In this document: piece after piece, positions 27,389 to 36,229 of the stretch
Layout: each line of letters begins with the position of its first letter
Numbering within the stretch: the first letter of the stretch is position 1
Source: Lachancea mirantina
Taxonomy: Eukaryota > Ascomycota > Saccharomycetes > Saccharomycetales > Saccharomycetaceae
DNA length: 64,000 nucleotides
Reading direction: 5' to 3'
Assembly: GCA_900074745.1 (NCBI GenBank)
Contig: LT598466.1
Coordinates: 62,001-126,000 of the forward strand
The notes under the pieces: generated by a model
Databases searched by the model: none
Seen by the model: the letters and a program-made list of their open reading frames with translations, nothing else
What the model was told of the DNA's origin: nothing
Position numbers and translations under genes: made by a program

Positions 27389-28195
27389 CTATATTTTCTT
27401 CTTCTTGAGTCGACTACTCGCGAGTTCCTGCCTGCAGTCCGGGCAGTACCACTGGCCCTTGGGAGGTTCCTTCAGATTGACGCAGCCGTAGTGGAACCAC
27501 TCGTATTTGCAGTTCGCACCGTCGCACGCTACCATTTCCCCATACGAAATACTATGACAGAAACAGTAAAGCTGTTTATCGTCTTCCTCGTTCTGATTCA
27601 TGCCGGAGAACAAATCATCGTTGTACTCGTTCAAGTCGAAATTTGAATCCGATCCCAAACCGCCCACTGGAGTTCCCTCTCGGTTGCGCGACGACCCGCG
27701 TTCGGTCTTTTTCTTCTTCTTCACCACAGACGAAAGCGGTGTCTGCTTACGTTTACGTTCGCCAGCAGATGACATCACGGAACTCTCCCGCGACACCTCC
27801 CCGCCGCTATCAGCCTCTTTATCGTCTTCGAGGGGCGCAAGCAGATTTTCCTCTTCGAGAAGTTGTATGCTCTTCTGCAGCTTGTTCAAGTGCTTGGTGA
27901 TCAGAAAAAGAGCCGTATTTGCCAGTATGCATTTTTCGCCCTGTACGTTTTCGCACATGTCAACGTCGCTTTTCAATTTATTCAGCATTTCAGCTTCCTT
28001 GCCATTTTCCGAAACCTGACCTTGCTGCTGTTGCTTGCCAAACTTCTGTAGCTGTGACTCTCGTTGAAACAGCTTTTTCTTCTTCTCGAACAGTAAGAAG
28101 TCATTGGACTTGATCTCATCCATAATGAACTTGAACTCTGCTCTCAAATTTGACACATCTTGCGTCGTTTCCTCTAGCACAGTACTTGGATCCAT
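27389..28195 (-). CDS. YNG2: YNG2, ING-family PHD-finger subunit of NuA4
   Basis: The protein has 268 residues, against 282 for Yng2 (YHR090C). The N-terminus MDPSTVLEETTQDVSNL matches Yng2, the ING coiled coil includes KCILANTALFLITKHLNKLQ, a basic linker follows, and the PHD finger spans about 208-254. Its zinc ligands are in YCFC, CDGANC, H in WFHYGC and CPDC. The PHD motif reads trimethylated H3K4, and Yng2 is part of the NuA4 and Piccolo histone H4/H2A acetyltransferase. Yng1 and Pho23 are family alternatives, but the N-terminus and middle fit Yng2 best. In S. cerevisiae YHR090C lies next to YHR091C (MSR1), consistent with the arginyl-tRNA synthetase nearby. Confidence 0.94.
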   Translation of the reverse strand: MDPSTVLEETTQDVSNLRAEFKFIMDEIKSNDFLLFEKKKKLFQRESQLQKFGKQQQQGQVSENGKEAEMLNKLKSDVDMCENVQGEKCILANTALFLITKHLNKLQKSIQLLEEENLLAPLEDDKEADSGGEVSRESSVMSSAGERKRKQTPLSSVVKKKKKTERGSSRNREGTPVGGLGSDSNFDLNEYNDDLFSGMNQNEEDDKQLYCFCHSISYGEMVACDGANCKYEWFHYGCVNLKEPPKGQWYCPDCRQELASSRLKKKKI

Positions 28196-28582
28196 ATTAT
28201 ACTGGAGCTTGGTACACTCAGATACTCACTTTGTAGAGACTCCTCAAAGATCTCGTCTTGTCTTGTTCTGGTTTACTGTTTTAAACTAATTCAAGTCTGG
28301 CGAAAACCACTATAAGAGGTTGATCTTAATGAAGAGGGTTCCTAAATCATTTCAGACGAAACTACCTTAAAGCAAGAATTATGCCATGGATTAGTTGCAA
28401 CTTTGAGGGAATGACCACTCTCTATATAAGGGGCTCACTTTTGGTGATTTGATACCCTTCAGCGATTCTCAGAGAGTTGAAAAGCTGTCTGGTTTTTTTC
28501 GCGGAAAATTTGGAGCTCATAAAGACTTCTTTCTGTCAAACCTCTAACTACCAAGAGCTCATTACATTGAAAAATACCCAAG
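28196..28582 (+). other. Divergent promoter region YNG2 / DUF4112 gene
   Basis: This 387-bp gap separates divergent starts. A TATATAA at about 28421-28428 lies about 160 bp before the DUF4112-gene ATG. No extra gene is seen. Confidence 0.35.
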
Positions 28583-29161
28583 ATGCCCTTCTATTCTTTT
28601 TTACTTAGACCTCTTGCCAGGAAAGTGTTTGGCGACGTCGAGATTGGGAGCGCGGCTGAAGATCCTTACTTTGAGGAGGTTCAATTTGAGAAAAGGTCGT
28701 TTTGGTCAGGAAGTACAAAGCTAGTTAGGCGCAGGAGGGATAAGAGTATCCCAAATTTCGTGCCAGAGCTTGACCGAAAGATTTTGAAAAGAATTCGCAA
28801 GCGTGCTTATAGATTGGACATGATGTTCCATTTATTTGGTATTCGTTTCGGTTGGATCGGCATCATCGGCTTGCTTCCTTTGATTGGAGACATGCTCGTC
28901 TTATGGTTATCATTAACCGTCCTGCGCGAAGCGCAAACGATAACGGGCGGGCTACCCCCTGCGGTTTCGGCAGAGATGGTGTTTAACATTGCGATCGACT
29001 TCGGTCTGGGACTTATACCCCTCGTGGGTGACCTCGTGAGCGTGTATTACAAGGCGAACTCTCGTAACACGCTGTTGCTAGAGCACTACTTGACGAAAAA
29101 GTACCGCATCCCGGGCAGTGTGGCAGCAGTAGACGTAGCAGCCGGCAAGAAGCATCCGTAG
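28583..29161 (+). CDS. DUF4112-family small membrane protein
   Basis: The protein has 192 residues and starts at an ATG. The segment at about 75-170 has the DUF4112 pattern: basic residues, then RFGWIGIIGLLPLIGDMLVLWLSL, a second hydrophobic region with the repeated motif GLIPLVGDLVSVYYKANSRN, and a soluble C-terminus. The two G(L/I)xPLxGD motifs are the family hallmark. Members occur in many fungi and bacteria, and no biochemical function is known to me. I cannot name an S. cerevisiae orthologue. It lies between YNG2 and FCF1. Confidence 0.8.
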   Translation: MPFYSFLLRPLARKVFGDVEIGSAAEDPYFEEVQFEKRSFWSGSTKLVRRRRDKSIPNFVPELDRKILKRIRKRAYRLDMMFHLFGIRFGWIGIIGLLPLIGDMLVLWLSLTVLREAQTITGGLPPAVSAEMVFNIAIDFGLGLIPLVGDLVSVYYKANSRNTLLLEHYLTKKYRIPGSVAAVDVAAGKKHP

Positions 29162-29184
29162 GCTTGTTCGTTCCTTATCTAGTC

Positions 29185-29754
29185 TTAAAAGACGTCTGGC
29201 AGCTTCTCAATCACATATGAGTGACCGCCTACGCTCATTAATGGAATACCAGGCACTTTCCGCACACGCCGCTTGAGTCCGGCATCATTCGTTGCGACAA
29301 TGTAGCATTTGTGCTGCAAAACACGGTTCACAAGACAGTCATCCGCATACGTGCCCTTGTGCGAACAGTTGAGCCTCTGTATGCGCGGGTCGCGCGCCAA
29401 CTTCAGTGCAATCCGGTACTTGGGGCCCAGCTTCTCCAATTCAGCCATCACGCAGTCTGTAATCAACGGTATACATTTCGCTAGCAGACAGTCCATCATC
29501 CCTCTCACGAGGTCGATTTTCTTCTGGATCGAAAAGTTAATGAAGTTTGTATCTATCAGAACCTGGTAAGGTGGCTTGATTGCCTGGTTGTACTGAAAGA
29601 AGAGCGCACTTGACACTTGTGGCACATTTCTTGTTAACTCTGGGTCATCTTCACGAGTCTTGGTGACTTGGTTGTTCTTCAGTCGTTGATCTTTCTTAGC
29701 ATTGAGAGTCCTCTTAACTAAACCAAACTTTCTTGTCTTCTTAGCTTTACCCAT
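29185..29754 (-). CDS. FCF1: FCF1, PIN-domain 18S rRNA processing factor
   Basis: The protein has 189 residues, equal to Fcf1 (YDR339C). A basic N-terminus (MGKAKKTRKFGLVKR) precedes a PIN domain: VLIDTNFINFSI, CVMAELEKLG, the cysteine-containing CSHKGTYADDCLV, and IVATNDAGLKRRVRKVPGIPLM. Fcf1 is part of the small-subunit processome and is needed for early pre-rRNA cleavages at A0, A1 and A2. Three of the acidic PIN residues (in DTNF, ADDC and TNDAGLK) are visible. PAC and RRPE elements in its promoter agree with ribosome-biogenesis regulation. Confidence 0.96.
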   Translation of the reverse strand: MGKAKKTRKFGLVKRTLNAKKDQRLKNNQVTKTREDDPELTRNVPQVSSALFFQYNQAIKPPYQVLIDTNFINFSIQKKIDLVRGMMDCLLAKCIPLITDCVMAELEKLGPKYRIALKLARDPRIQRLNCSHKGTYADDCLVNRVLQHKCYIVATNDAGLKRRVRKVPGIPLMSVGGHSYVIEKLPDVF

Positions 29755-29830
29755 GGTTGTATCCTGGTTCAGAGGGTTAAATTCCTTCTAGGCTTGTTTA
29801 TCCTGCCAGGTATGTTTCTCGCTGGGCCTC

Positions 29831-29870
29831 ATCTCATCGCATCTCATCATTACGGTGTTCAAAATTTTCA
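29831..29870 (-). promoter_or_regulatory. PAC and RRPE elements of FCF1
   Basis: Read on the minus strand, positions 29831-29840 give GCGATGAGAT, an exact PAC motif (bound by Dot6/Tod6), and 29861-29870 give TGAAAATTTT, an exact RRPE motif (bound by Stb3). They lie about 80 and 110 bp before the FCF1 ATG, the usual distance for the co-regulated ribosome-biogenesis genes of yeast. Confidence 0.88.
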
Positions 29871-30086
29871 CTGCAAGTCTCTGGTCACGTGATGTAGCGA
29901 GGTCTCTCTCTCGCCTTTTAAAACATATCAATAGTTATTTGAAGCTTTCAGCTTACAAATGAGAATCGCGACGATTAGCTTATGGCAATTTGAAATGCTA
30001 TGTCAAAACATTATCGGGTTCCTGAGCTGCTTGAAAGCCATAACCTTTATTTAAATTAAAGGAGCAAATTTTGTTAAAAAAATAAA

Positions 30087-30190
30087 CGTCACAGACAGGA
30101 TTCGAACCTGCGCAGGTAAAACCCAATGCCTATCTAGCTTTCGAAATGTCGAATAGCAGGGCATCGCCTTAACCACTCGGCCACTGTAAC
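30087..30190 (-). tRNA. tRNA-Ser (anticodon GCU) with intron, second copy
   Basis: All 104 nt, including the intron of about 22 nt, are identical to the copy at 10377-10480 on the same strand. The flanks differ apart from a few bases. The 3' flank has a seven-A run interrupted from the gene by ATAAA on the plus strand, giving a T-run terminator. Confidence 0.96.
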
Positions 30191-30476
30191 GCTTGTTAAA
30201 AACTTCTAAAGAACCCGAGATACTATATGGTCAAATAAAACTTTCTCGCTCAACCTCCATGCTAGCCTACCTAGCGAGGATTTATAGCCTTGTTCCAAAC
30301 CTTCTTCGTTAACCTCCCAATTGGTAGGATATTGTCCGCCTAAGGCTGGAAGCGATAATGTAAGCAACTTGTCTCTTGAGTCATTAATTATTTATGGGAT
30401 ACTAAATTCTATGATGTACAACGGAATGTGAGCGCGTTGAGTTATTCTCTGCCTAGTCGACGTTTGTCAAGAGATT
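30191..30476 (-). other. Gap between tRNA-Ser and arginyl-tRNA synthetase 3' end
   Basis: This 286-bp stretch holds the synthetase terminator and the tRNA upstream flank. No gene or repeat was recognised. Confidence 0.35.
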
Positions 30477-32474
30477 TTACATTCTGTCAACCGGCGTAAG
30501 TCCCAGCAGTTTCATACCGTTGTAAAGGACCTGCCTAGCCGAAGAGTAGAGCGCCAAACGAGCAGTGGCCAATTCGGGGGTTTGACCAGCGACCCAAAGC
30601 ACGTCGTAACAGGACGAGACTTGATGAGTGAGCTTGAACAAGTAAGTTACGATAGTGGCGGGTTCGTGCGTCTTCATGGCATTTCTCAAGGTATCAGGGT
30701 ATTGTGCAAGAATACGAGCAAGACTAATCGCGGCGGGCTCTTTTAAAAGCGAAAAGTCAGCGTTTATGCACATCTCGGTTGTGATTTCGGAGGCGTTTCT
30801 TTCCACGGATCTCAATCTTGAATGAGCGTATTGCAGATATGGACCAGTATCACCCTCGAAAGAAGTCATTCTCTCCCACTTGAATTCGTAATTGTTAATA
30901 CGTTTGGCTTGCATGTCCTGAATCATCACGGCGGAAATGCCAACGAGATCCGCAACTTCGTCTGGGTTTTCAATCTGAGCATATTTGGCCTCATTCTTTT
31001 TCATCACTTCATGCATCTTATCCTTAGTCTCTTCCAAAATATTGTCCAAGAAAACAACAGTTCCCCTTCTAGTGGACATACCTTGAACCATACCAAAATT
31101 AACGTGAACTAGGTTCTTTACCCAGTCAAAACCTATTTGCTTCAAGATCTCGAAAAATTGTGCGGTGTGAAGGTCTTGTTGCGAGGCAATGACGTAGATC
31201 ATCTTGTCGAAGTGGTATTTTTCGTATCTGTCCATAGCCGCGCCGACGTCTCTGGTCAAGTAAAGTGTGGTTCCGTCAGATTTCTTAACAAGAGTTTTCC
31301 CTAGCTTTTTGTTGAATTTGGTCAAGTCAATCAAAGTAGCGCCCCTGTCTTCGTGCGTCAAATTATGCTCCTCAAATAATTTCAACGCCTTGTCCATGGA
31401 TTCTTTCGAAACTTGAGACTCTCCCGAATAGCTGTCGTACACGATATTCAACCGAGCATAAGTCGATATGTACTTCTCGATCGATAGCTCACGGAATCTT
31501 CTCCAGATCTTCAAAGCGTCCTCGTCACCGTCCTCCATCTTCTTGAAGTAAGCACGAGCTTTGCCATCAGTAGATTCTGATTCCGGCAGAGAGTCACCCT
31601 CAGCCTCGATGTCCTTGTTGATGCGAACGTAAACTTCAAACAAGTGGTTGATGGGGTCCTTGGCGAGTTTAGCTTCGTCACCATATTTCTCGTAACCGAC
31701 AGCTAGAATGCCGAATTGCTTGCCATAGTCACCTAGGTAGTTAAGTCTGACAACATCCCAGCCCAATTTCTCGTATAAGTTTGCGATGAATCCACCGATG
31801 ATAGTGGATCTCAAATGACCGGCGTGGAAAGGTTTGGCGATATTTGGAGATGAAAACTCTACAATAACCTTCTTGTTATGAACTAGAGGAGCACTGCCAT
31901 ATTGGTCCTTTCTTTTTAGGACATCTGGCAAGACAACACTGAACAAGAAGCTTGGCTTGAAAAAGAATTGGACAAACGCACCGTTGGCTTCAACTCTGTC
32001 CAAATATTGACCACATGGAAATTCGGCGGCCCATTCAACGGCCAAATCTTTGGGGTTGGCACCCTTGATTCTTAATCTGGGTACTGGGATCAATAAGTCA
32101 CCACGTTCTTGGGTGTTCGTCCATTCCAACGCTGGGAAGATCAACGAAGCGTTAACACCAGAAATTTTAGAAAGCTCTTCACTGATGTAATTTCTCATGA
32201 AATCAACAACATTGTATTCAGGAAAAGACCCCTCCAGTTTTTGGGGCTGTTCAAGAGAAAGCTTCTGCAATTCAGAAGCAAGCGCGCTTTGACCAGATGA
32301 CATGTTTCTTATTTTAAAGCTTCTAAACCTCGGGCTTTGCACAAAATCCAAAGACTTGATAGAAAGTTTTCTCGCGAAGACTGCTCGTATGCTATGAAAT
32401 GATCGAGAGATATTAGAGAATGAGACCCTTCTTAGCATAAAGTTCTCAAACCTCAGAGAGCATCGAGCTTCCAT
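30477..32474 (-). CDS. Arginyl-tRNA synthetase, probably dual cytosolic and mitochondrial
   Basis: The class I fold is clear: SSPNIAKPFHAGHLRSTIIGG carries the HAGH signature, NYLGDYGKQFG follows, and the arginine-specific C-terminal DALR domain includes QYAHSRLRSVERN and ends in LLGLTPVDRM. From the first ATG the protein has 665 residues. From the internal ATG at 32303 (M58) it has 608, close to the 607 of cytosolic YDR341C. The first 57 residues, especially from M13 (32438), are rich in Arg and Ser with almost no acids, as in a mitochondrial presequence. S. cerevisiae uses two genes, YDR341C and MSR1 (YHR091C); the flanking genes match both loci. One gene with alternative starts is inferred. 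Confidence 0.93.
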   Translation of the reverse strand: MEARCSLRFENFMLRRVSFSNISRSFHSIRAVFARKLSIKSLDFVQSPRFRSFKIRNMSSGQSALASELQKLSLEQPQKLEGSFPEYNVVDFMRNYISEELSKISGVNASLIFPALEWTNTQERGDLLIPVPRLRIKGANPKDLAVEWAAEFPCGQYLDRVEANGAFVQFFFKPSFLFSVVLPDVLKRKDQYGSAPLVHNKKVIVEFSSPNIAKPFHAGHLRSTIIGGFIANLYEKLGWDVVRLNYLGDYGKQFGILAVGYEKYGDEAKLAKDPINHLFEVYVRINKDIEAEGDSLPESESTDGKARAYFKKMEDGDEDALKIWRRFRELSIEKYISTYARLNIVYDSYSGESQVSKESMDKALKLFEEHNLTHEDRGATLIDLTKFNKKLGKTLVKKSDGTTLYLTRDVGAAMDRYEKYHFDKMIYVIASQQDLHTAQFFEILKQIGFDWVKNLVHVNFGMVQGMSTRRGTVVFLDNILEETKDKMHEVMKKNEAKYAQIENPDEVADLVGISAVMIQDMQAKRINNYEFKWERMTSFEGDTGPYLQYAHSRLRSVERNASEITTEMCINADFSLLKEPAAISLARILAQYPDTLRNAMKTHEPATIVTYLFKLTHQVSSCYDVLWVAGQTPELATARLALYSSARQVLYNGMKLLGLTPVDRM

Positions 32475-32951
32475 ATCTCGTTCTCACTACAGTCATTGAA
32501 AAATTTTCCCTTCCGTCAATAGTTACTTACATTTAGATAGGAAAAGGTACTGTTCGTTAGCGGTTAATAGAATGGTAAACAGAGTGAGTGGATAACGGTT
32601 AGACCACGAGGGATGTAAACTTCAAGTTACGGAGTTGTATAGATTTTCGAGCATTTAAGGTATTAGCAAAACTAAGTATCAGCCCGAGATTTGTAAGGGA
32701 GCTCCAAAAGAAGTTCTCGGTGGTGTTAACTCCAGCCCGAGCCTTCATATAGTGTTTTCATTTTCTGCCGTAGCTAGACAAGATTCGAATCGTAAAATCG
32801 CTTTTCTTTAGTGAAATATCAATTTGAAAATATAAACTCTAGAAGTTTAGTAATATACCGTTCTATATCATGACCCGAAGGCGCGTATTACATAGTTATC
32901 ATAATTAAAAAAATTGTCGTCGTAAACTTCGTCAGTTAGTTAGAGTTCTTT
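32475..32951 (-). other. Intergenic region, arginyl-tRNA synthetase promoter
   Basis: This 477-bp region separates the first hexose transporter stop from the synthetase start. It should hold the promoter and both transcription starts of the synthetase. No gene or strong motif was recognised. Confidence 0.35.
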
Positions 32952-34673
32952 TTAAGCGAATCTCTTGTACCATGGCTTGTCGTCAGTTTGGAAAGCCTCG
33001 GCGTTAAAGTCAGCACCTCTTCTGGAGGCTGGGATCCAGTCAGCAGATTTCCATGGCAAGACACCTTCTAGCCACATCTCATTGACTTCTTCCAAAGTTA
33101 GACCCTTGGTTTCTGGAACAAAGAAGAACACGTAGAAGTAAGCGAAAACCAAGCATCCCATGAAGACGTAACCGTAGTAGAAGTTGATAGCAGAAGTGAT
33201 GAAAGGAGTGAAGAAGGCAATCAAGAAACCCCACAACCAGTTAGAAGCAGTAGCAATGGCCATACACTTAGCCTTCACTCTCAATGGGTAGGTTTCAGCT
33301 GTGATAACGTAGGCAGTTGGAGCCCAGGAGGTAGCGAAGCAGAAAATGTAGAAGCAGGTGAACACAATCATACAGTTACCAGCACCCTTGGAACTGATTT
33401 CCTTGTGGTTTGCACCCTCTGGCCATAGTCTGGTGACACCGACGGAAGCATAAACCACGAAACAGCAGACCATGGTGCAAGCACCCCATAGTAGACACTT
33501 ACGACGGCCGAATCTCTCAACAGTGTAGATAGAGACGAAAGTGGAAGCAAAGTTAACAATACCGATGACAATGGAAGTTTGGAAAGAGTCAGTCAAACCA
33601 ACAGAGTTGAAAATAATAGTACCGTAGTAAAAGAAGTAGTTGTCACCAGTCAATTGTTGCAAAGATTGAATTAGAATACCCATGATCAATCTCTGGAAAA
33701 CCTTGGTTTTGGTAGAGAACAATTCCTTGAAGTTCGCAGAACCGGCAAGTCTTTCAGCTTCAACACCAGCGTTAATCATGTCAAGCTCACCTTGAACAGC
33801 GGGGTCCTCGATGGAAACCTTGTTAGACTTAGCAATAGAGCGCTTAGCCTCTTCCATTCTACCGACTTCAACCAAGAAACGAGGAGATTCAGGAACAAAA
33901 GTCATACCACCGATCATGAAAAGAGCCCAGGCGAAACATAGACCCAAGGGAACTCTCCATTGAACACAGTTGGAGTAATTCTTCGTACCGTAGTTAGTAC
34001 AGTAACCCAAGAAAATACCAGCGGTAATCATCAGTTGGTAACAGGCGATCAAAGTGCCTCTCAAGTGCTTTGGAGAAATTTCGGAAATCAACATAGGGGA
34101 AAGGACGGAAATACCACCGACACCGAGACCGGAAATAATTCTGCCAATGAAGTACTGGTACCATTTGTTGATGGATGCAATTTGAATGATAATACCAACA
34201 ACATAAACAACAACAACGGCCATTAAACCAATTCTACGACCGTACATGTCACCAATCTTACCGAGGAAAATACCACCAAAAGCACAACCGATGTTAAAAA
34301 TAGCAACGATCAAACCGATTCTAACATTGGACAAATAGTAGGTACCTTTAGATTCACTGTAGTCACCAAATCTGCGCTTGAAGTCAGTTTGAGCAACGAA
34401 ACCAGAAATGGTACCAGTATCCCAGCCAAAAACGAAACCACCGAAGGCAACACATAAACAGGAAATAACGACGGTGACGTAAGCAGAGGCTGGCCTCTTT
34501 GGGATTTCTAGAGGAGGTTGATGGTCCTCAGGATACTCGGCATCCTTAAGGTCATCTCTGGAAGCCTTGTTAGATGGAGTGGACAATTGGGAGCCATTGC
34601 TCACAGTGGAGTGCAAATCCACAGGAGTCGAAGCAGCTGTCTCTGGTTGCAGAGCAGCAGCGCCAGTAGACAT
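32952..34673 (-). CDS. HXT-type hexose transporter, copy A
   Basis: The protein has 573 residues from the ATG at 34673; the open frame upstream begins with TTG and lies in the promoter. It is a sugar porter of the major facilitator superfamily with twelve predicted membrane segments. Signatures are [10 protein letters not shown] in segment 1, [41 protein letters not shown] in segment 7, [12 protein letters not shown] and [14 protein letters not shown]. It is close to the yeast Hxt1-Hxt7 group, and its place beside the arginyl-tRNA synthetase and SVF1 matches the HXT7-HXT6-HXT3 locus (YDR342C-YDR345C). Affinity cannot be read from the sequence. The promoter carries Rgt1-type and Mig1-type sites. 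Confidence 0.95.
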   Translation of the reverse strand: MSTGAAALQPETAASTPVDLHSTVSNGSQLSTPSNKASRDDLKDAEYPEDHQPPLEIPKRPASAYVTVVISCLCVAFGGFVFGWDTGTISGFVAQTDFKRRFGDYSESKGTYYLSNVRIGLIVAIFNIGCAFGGIFLGKIGDMYGRRIGLMAVVVVYVVGIIIQIASINKWYQYFIGRIISGLGVGGISVLSPMLISEISPKHLRGTLIACYQLMITAGIFLGYCTNYGTKNYSNCVQWRVPLGLCFAWALFMIGGMTFVPESPRFLVEVGRMEEAKRSIAKSNKVSIEDPAVQGELDMINAGVEAERLAGSANFKELFSTKTKVFQRLIMGILIQSLQQLTGDNYFFYYGTIIFNSVGLTDSFQTSIVIGIVNFASTFVSIYTVERFGRRKCLLWGACTMVCCFVVYASVGVTRLWPEGANHKEISSKGAGNCMIVFTCFYIFCFATSWAPTAYVITAETYPLRVKAKCMAIATASNWLWGFLIAFFTPFITSAINFYYGYVFMGCLVFAYFYVFFFVPETKGLTLEEVNEMWLEGVLPWKSADWIPASRRGADFNAEAFQTDDKPWYKRFA

Positions 34674-36229
34674 TATTGAATGTTTGATTATTGATCTTTG
34701 ATTAGAATGAATTGAAGATTCTGGTGAATTAAACCAGACGAGAGACGACAATAAGGTGTAGTTTCCTTGCGCTTATATACAATTTTTCTCCAGACGACGG
34801 CTGCCCTCATTCCCGCACGGTGGTAGAGGATTCTCCTCGTCCGATGCTTCGGGCGTTAACCGCTCCAGCCCCGGTTGGAAAAACTGCTCACAGAAAACAA
34901 CGTAGAAATGCAGAAAAAAAAGTTCACGTTCCGTCCCGGGGAAAAATTTTTCCGGCCACCCCGGCCGGAGCCCCACAGATTCTCCATACCGTGCCTAAGT
35001 GCTTAGAAACCTCCGCAAGGAAAAATTTTTTCAGTGCGGAGAGGGCGCAGGAACCCCGGAGAAAATAAATTTTTCCGGGGGTGGGCTGCCGAACGTCGGG
35101 GACAAAAACGGCGTGAGGGCTTCTTTCGAGGAGGCCATTCTCAGAAGCAACCGTGGGCACTGTGCCTTCATGTGCAATTCGGAAAAACAGGATGTATGCA
35201 TGGTTTGGCTGGCTGGTGGCCTGATTTTCCCGGAATGTGACCAAAATTGTTGCGGGGTGCGAATGACAGACACGCCCTCGTATATGCTGTTTTCAAAAAG
35301 CAATGTGAGCTAACCCTCAGAAGAACTGCTATCCAGCGCGAAGAACGCGATTGTAGACTGTCGAATGGTGCAGGCGAGAGGGCTCTTAGTCACTTCGGAT
35401 CTTTTTTTCGGTAGCCCTCGTGGGAGTTTGTTCCCCGGAAAAATTTCTGATTTTCGGGTCAAGCACAAAAGCAGCCATCTCAGGTAAGACTGCAGGGATT
35501 CTCAATATCTCCGCGAACCGTCAGTGCCTACAAGGATTTTCCCCGGGTAGTGGCATGATACTTGCGAGCTCGGGCTCTTTCCCCACACAGTATCTCCCTA
35601 GAGCATGGAAAAACTCACAAACGTGAGCGTATTCCTCTTTCGGATCAATAGAAATTGTTCCGTTGTTCAGACAAAGTCTTGCCTTGCCGGTCTTTTTCTC
35701 CATACAGGCAAAATTCCCGGAGGTACGCAGGATTAGTATATAATAGCTAGAAAATATCGCACATTTTCCTTGTGAGTTCGGGCGAAAGCTGATTCTGCAT
35801 TATCGTCAGGTTTTTTTTATTTTGCCTATACTGTCCTGATGACTTGATTGAAAGCAGTGGTGTACGACTCACGCGACTAATTATCAATTCACTACTATCA
35901 AATAGTCTACCTCATGATGACTTGAAAGTACGAGTTGGAAATTGGGGCTCGGTAGGTAACTTTGCTGTTTTGACATGGTATTGGGCTCGAGACGGAAGGA
36001 TGTGATCACGTGGTGTGTGGTTTGTTTGAGATCGGCGTTTCAACTTCTAGTCACTTCTCGGTTTGCCAGCGTCCAAACTTGGAAAGGGCTACTACGTTTG
36101 AGGCTTTAAATCCGGTGGGGTTATTATCAACCATCAAAAATTCTTGCGTTATATGTGAGAAGAAATATGCCTATACAAATTACCGTTGCATAAGGGAAAT
36201 GCGCATGTTGTTTGTTTCATAACAATCGT
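34674..36229 (-). other. 1.56-kb promoter region of hexose transporter A
   Basis: No protein gene is supported in this long gap between the tandem transporters. It is unusually rich in the words CGGA, TCCG and AAAAATTTTT, including the 14-bp palindrome GGAAAAATTTTTCC at 34940-34953. Frames on both strands in it begin at non-ATG codons or are low-complexity products of these motifs. Confidence 0.6.
34837..35662 (-). promoter_or_regulatory. Rgt1-type (CGGANNA) site array and Mig1-type sites, transporter A
   Basis: Eight matches to CGGANNA or its complement begin at 34837, 34948, 35057, 35071, 35180, 35436, 35641 and 35656. Roughly two to three would be expected by chance in a region of this size. 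Two of them overlap Mig1-type sites: TTTTCCGGGG at 35071-35080 and CCCCGGAAAA at 35433-35442. In S. cerevisiae Rgt1 represses HXT genes without glucose and Mig1 represses the high-affinity HXT genes in high glucose. Confidence 0.75.
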
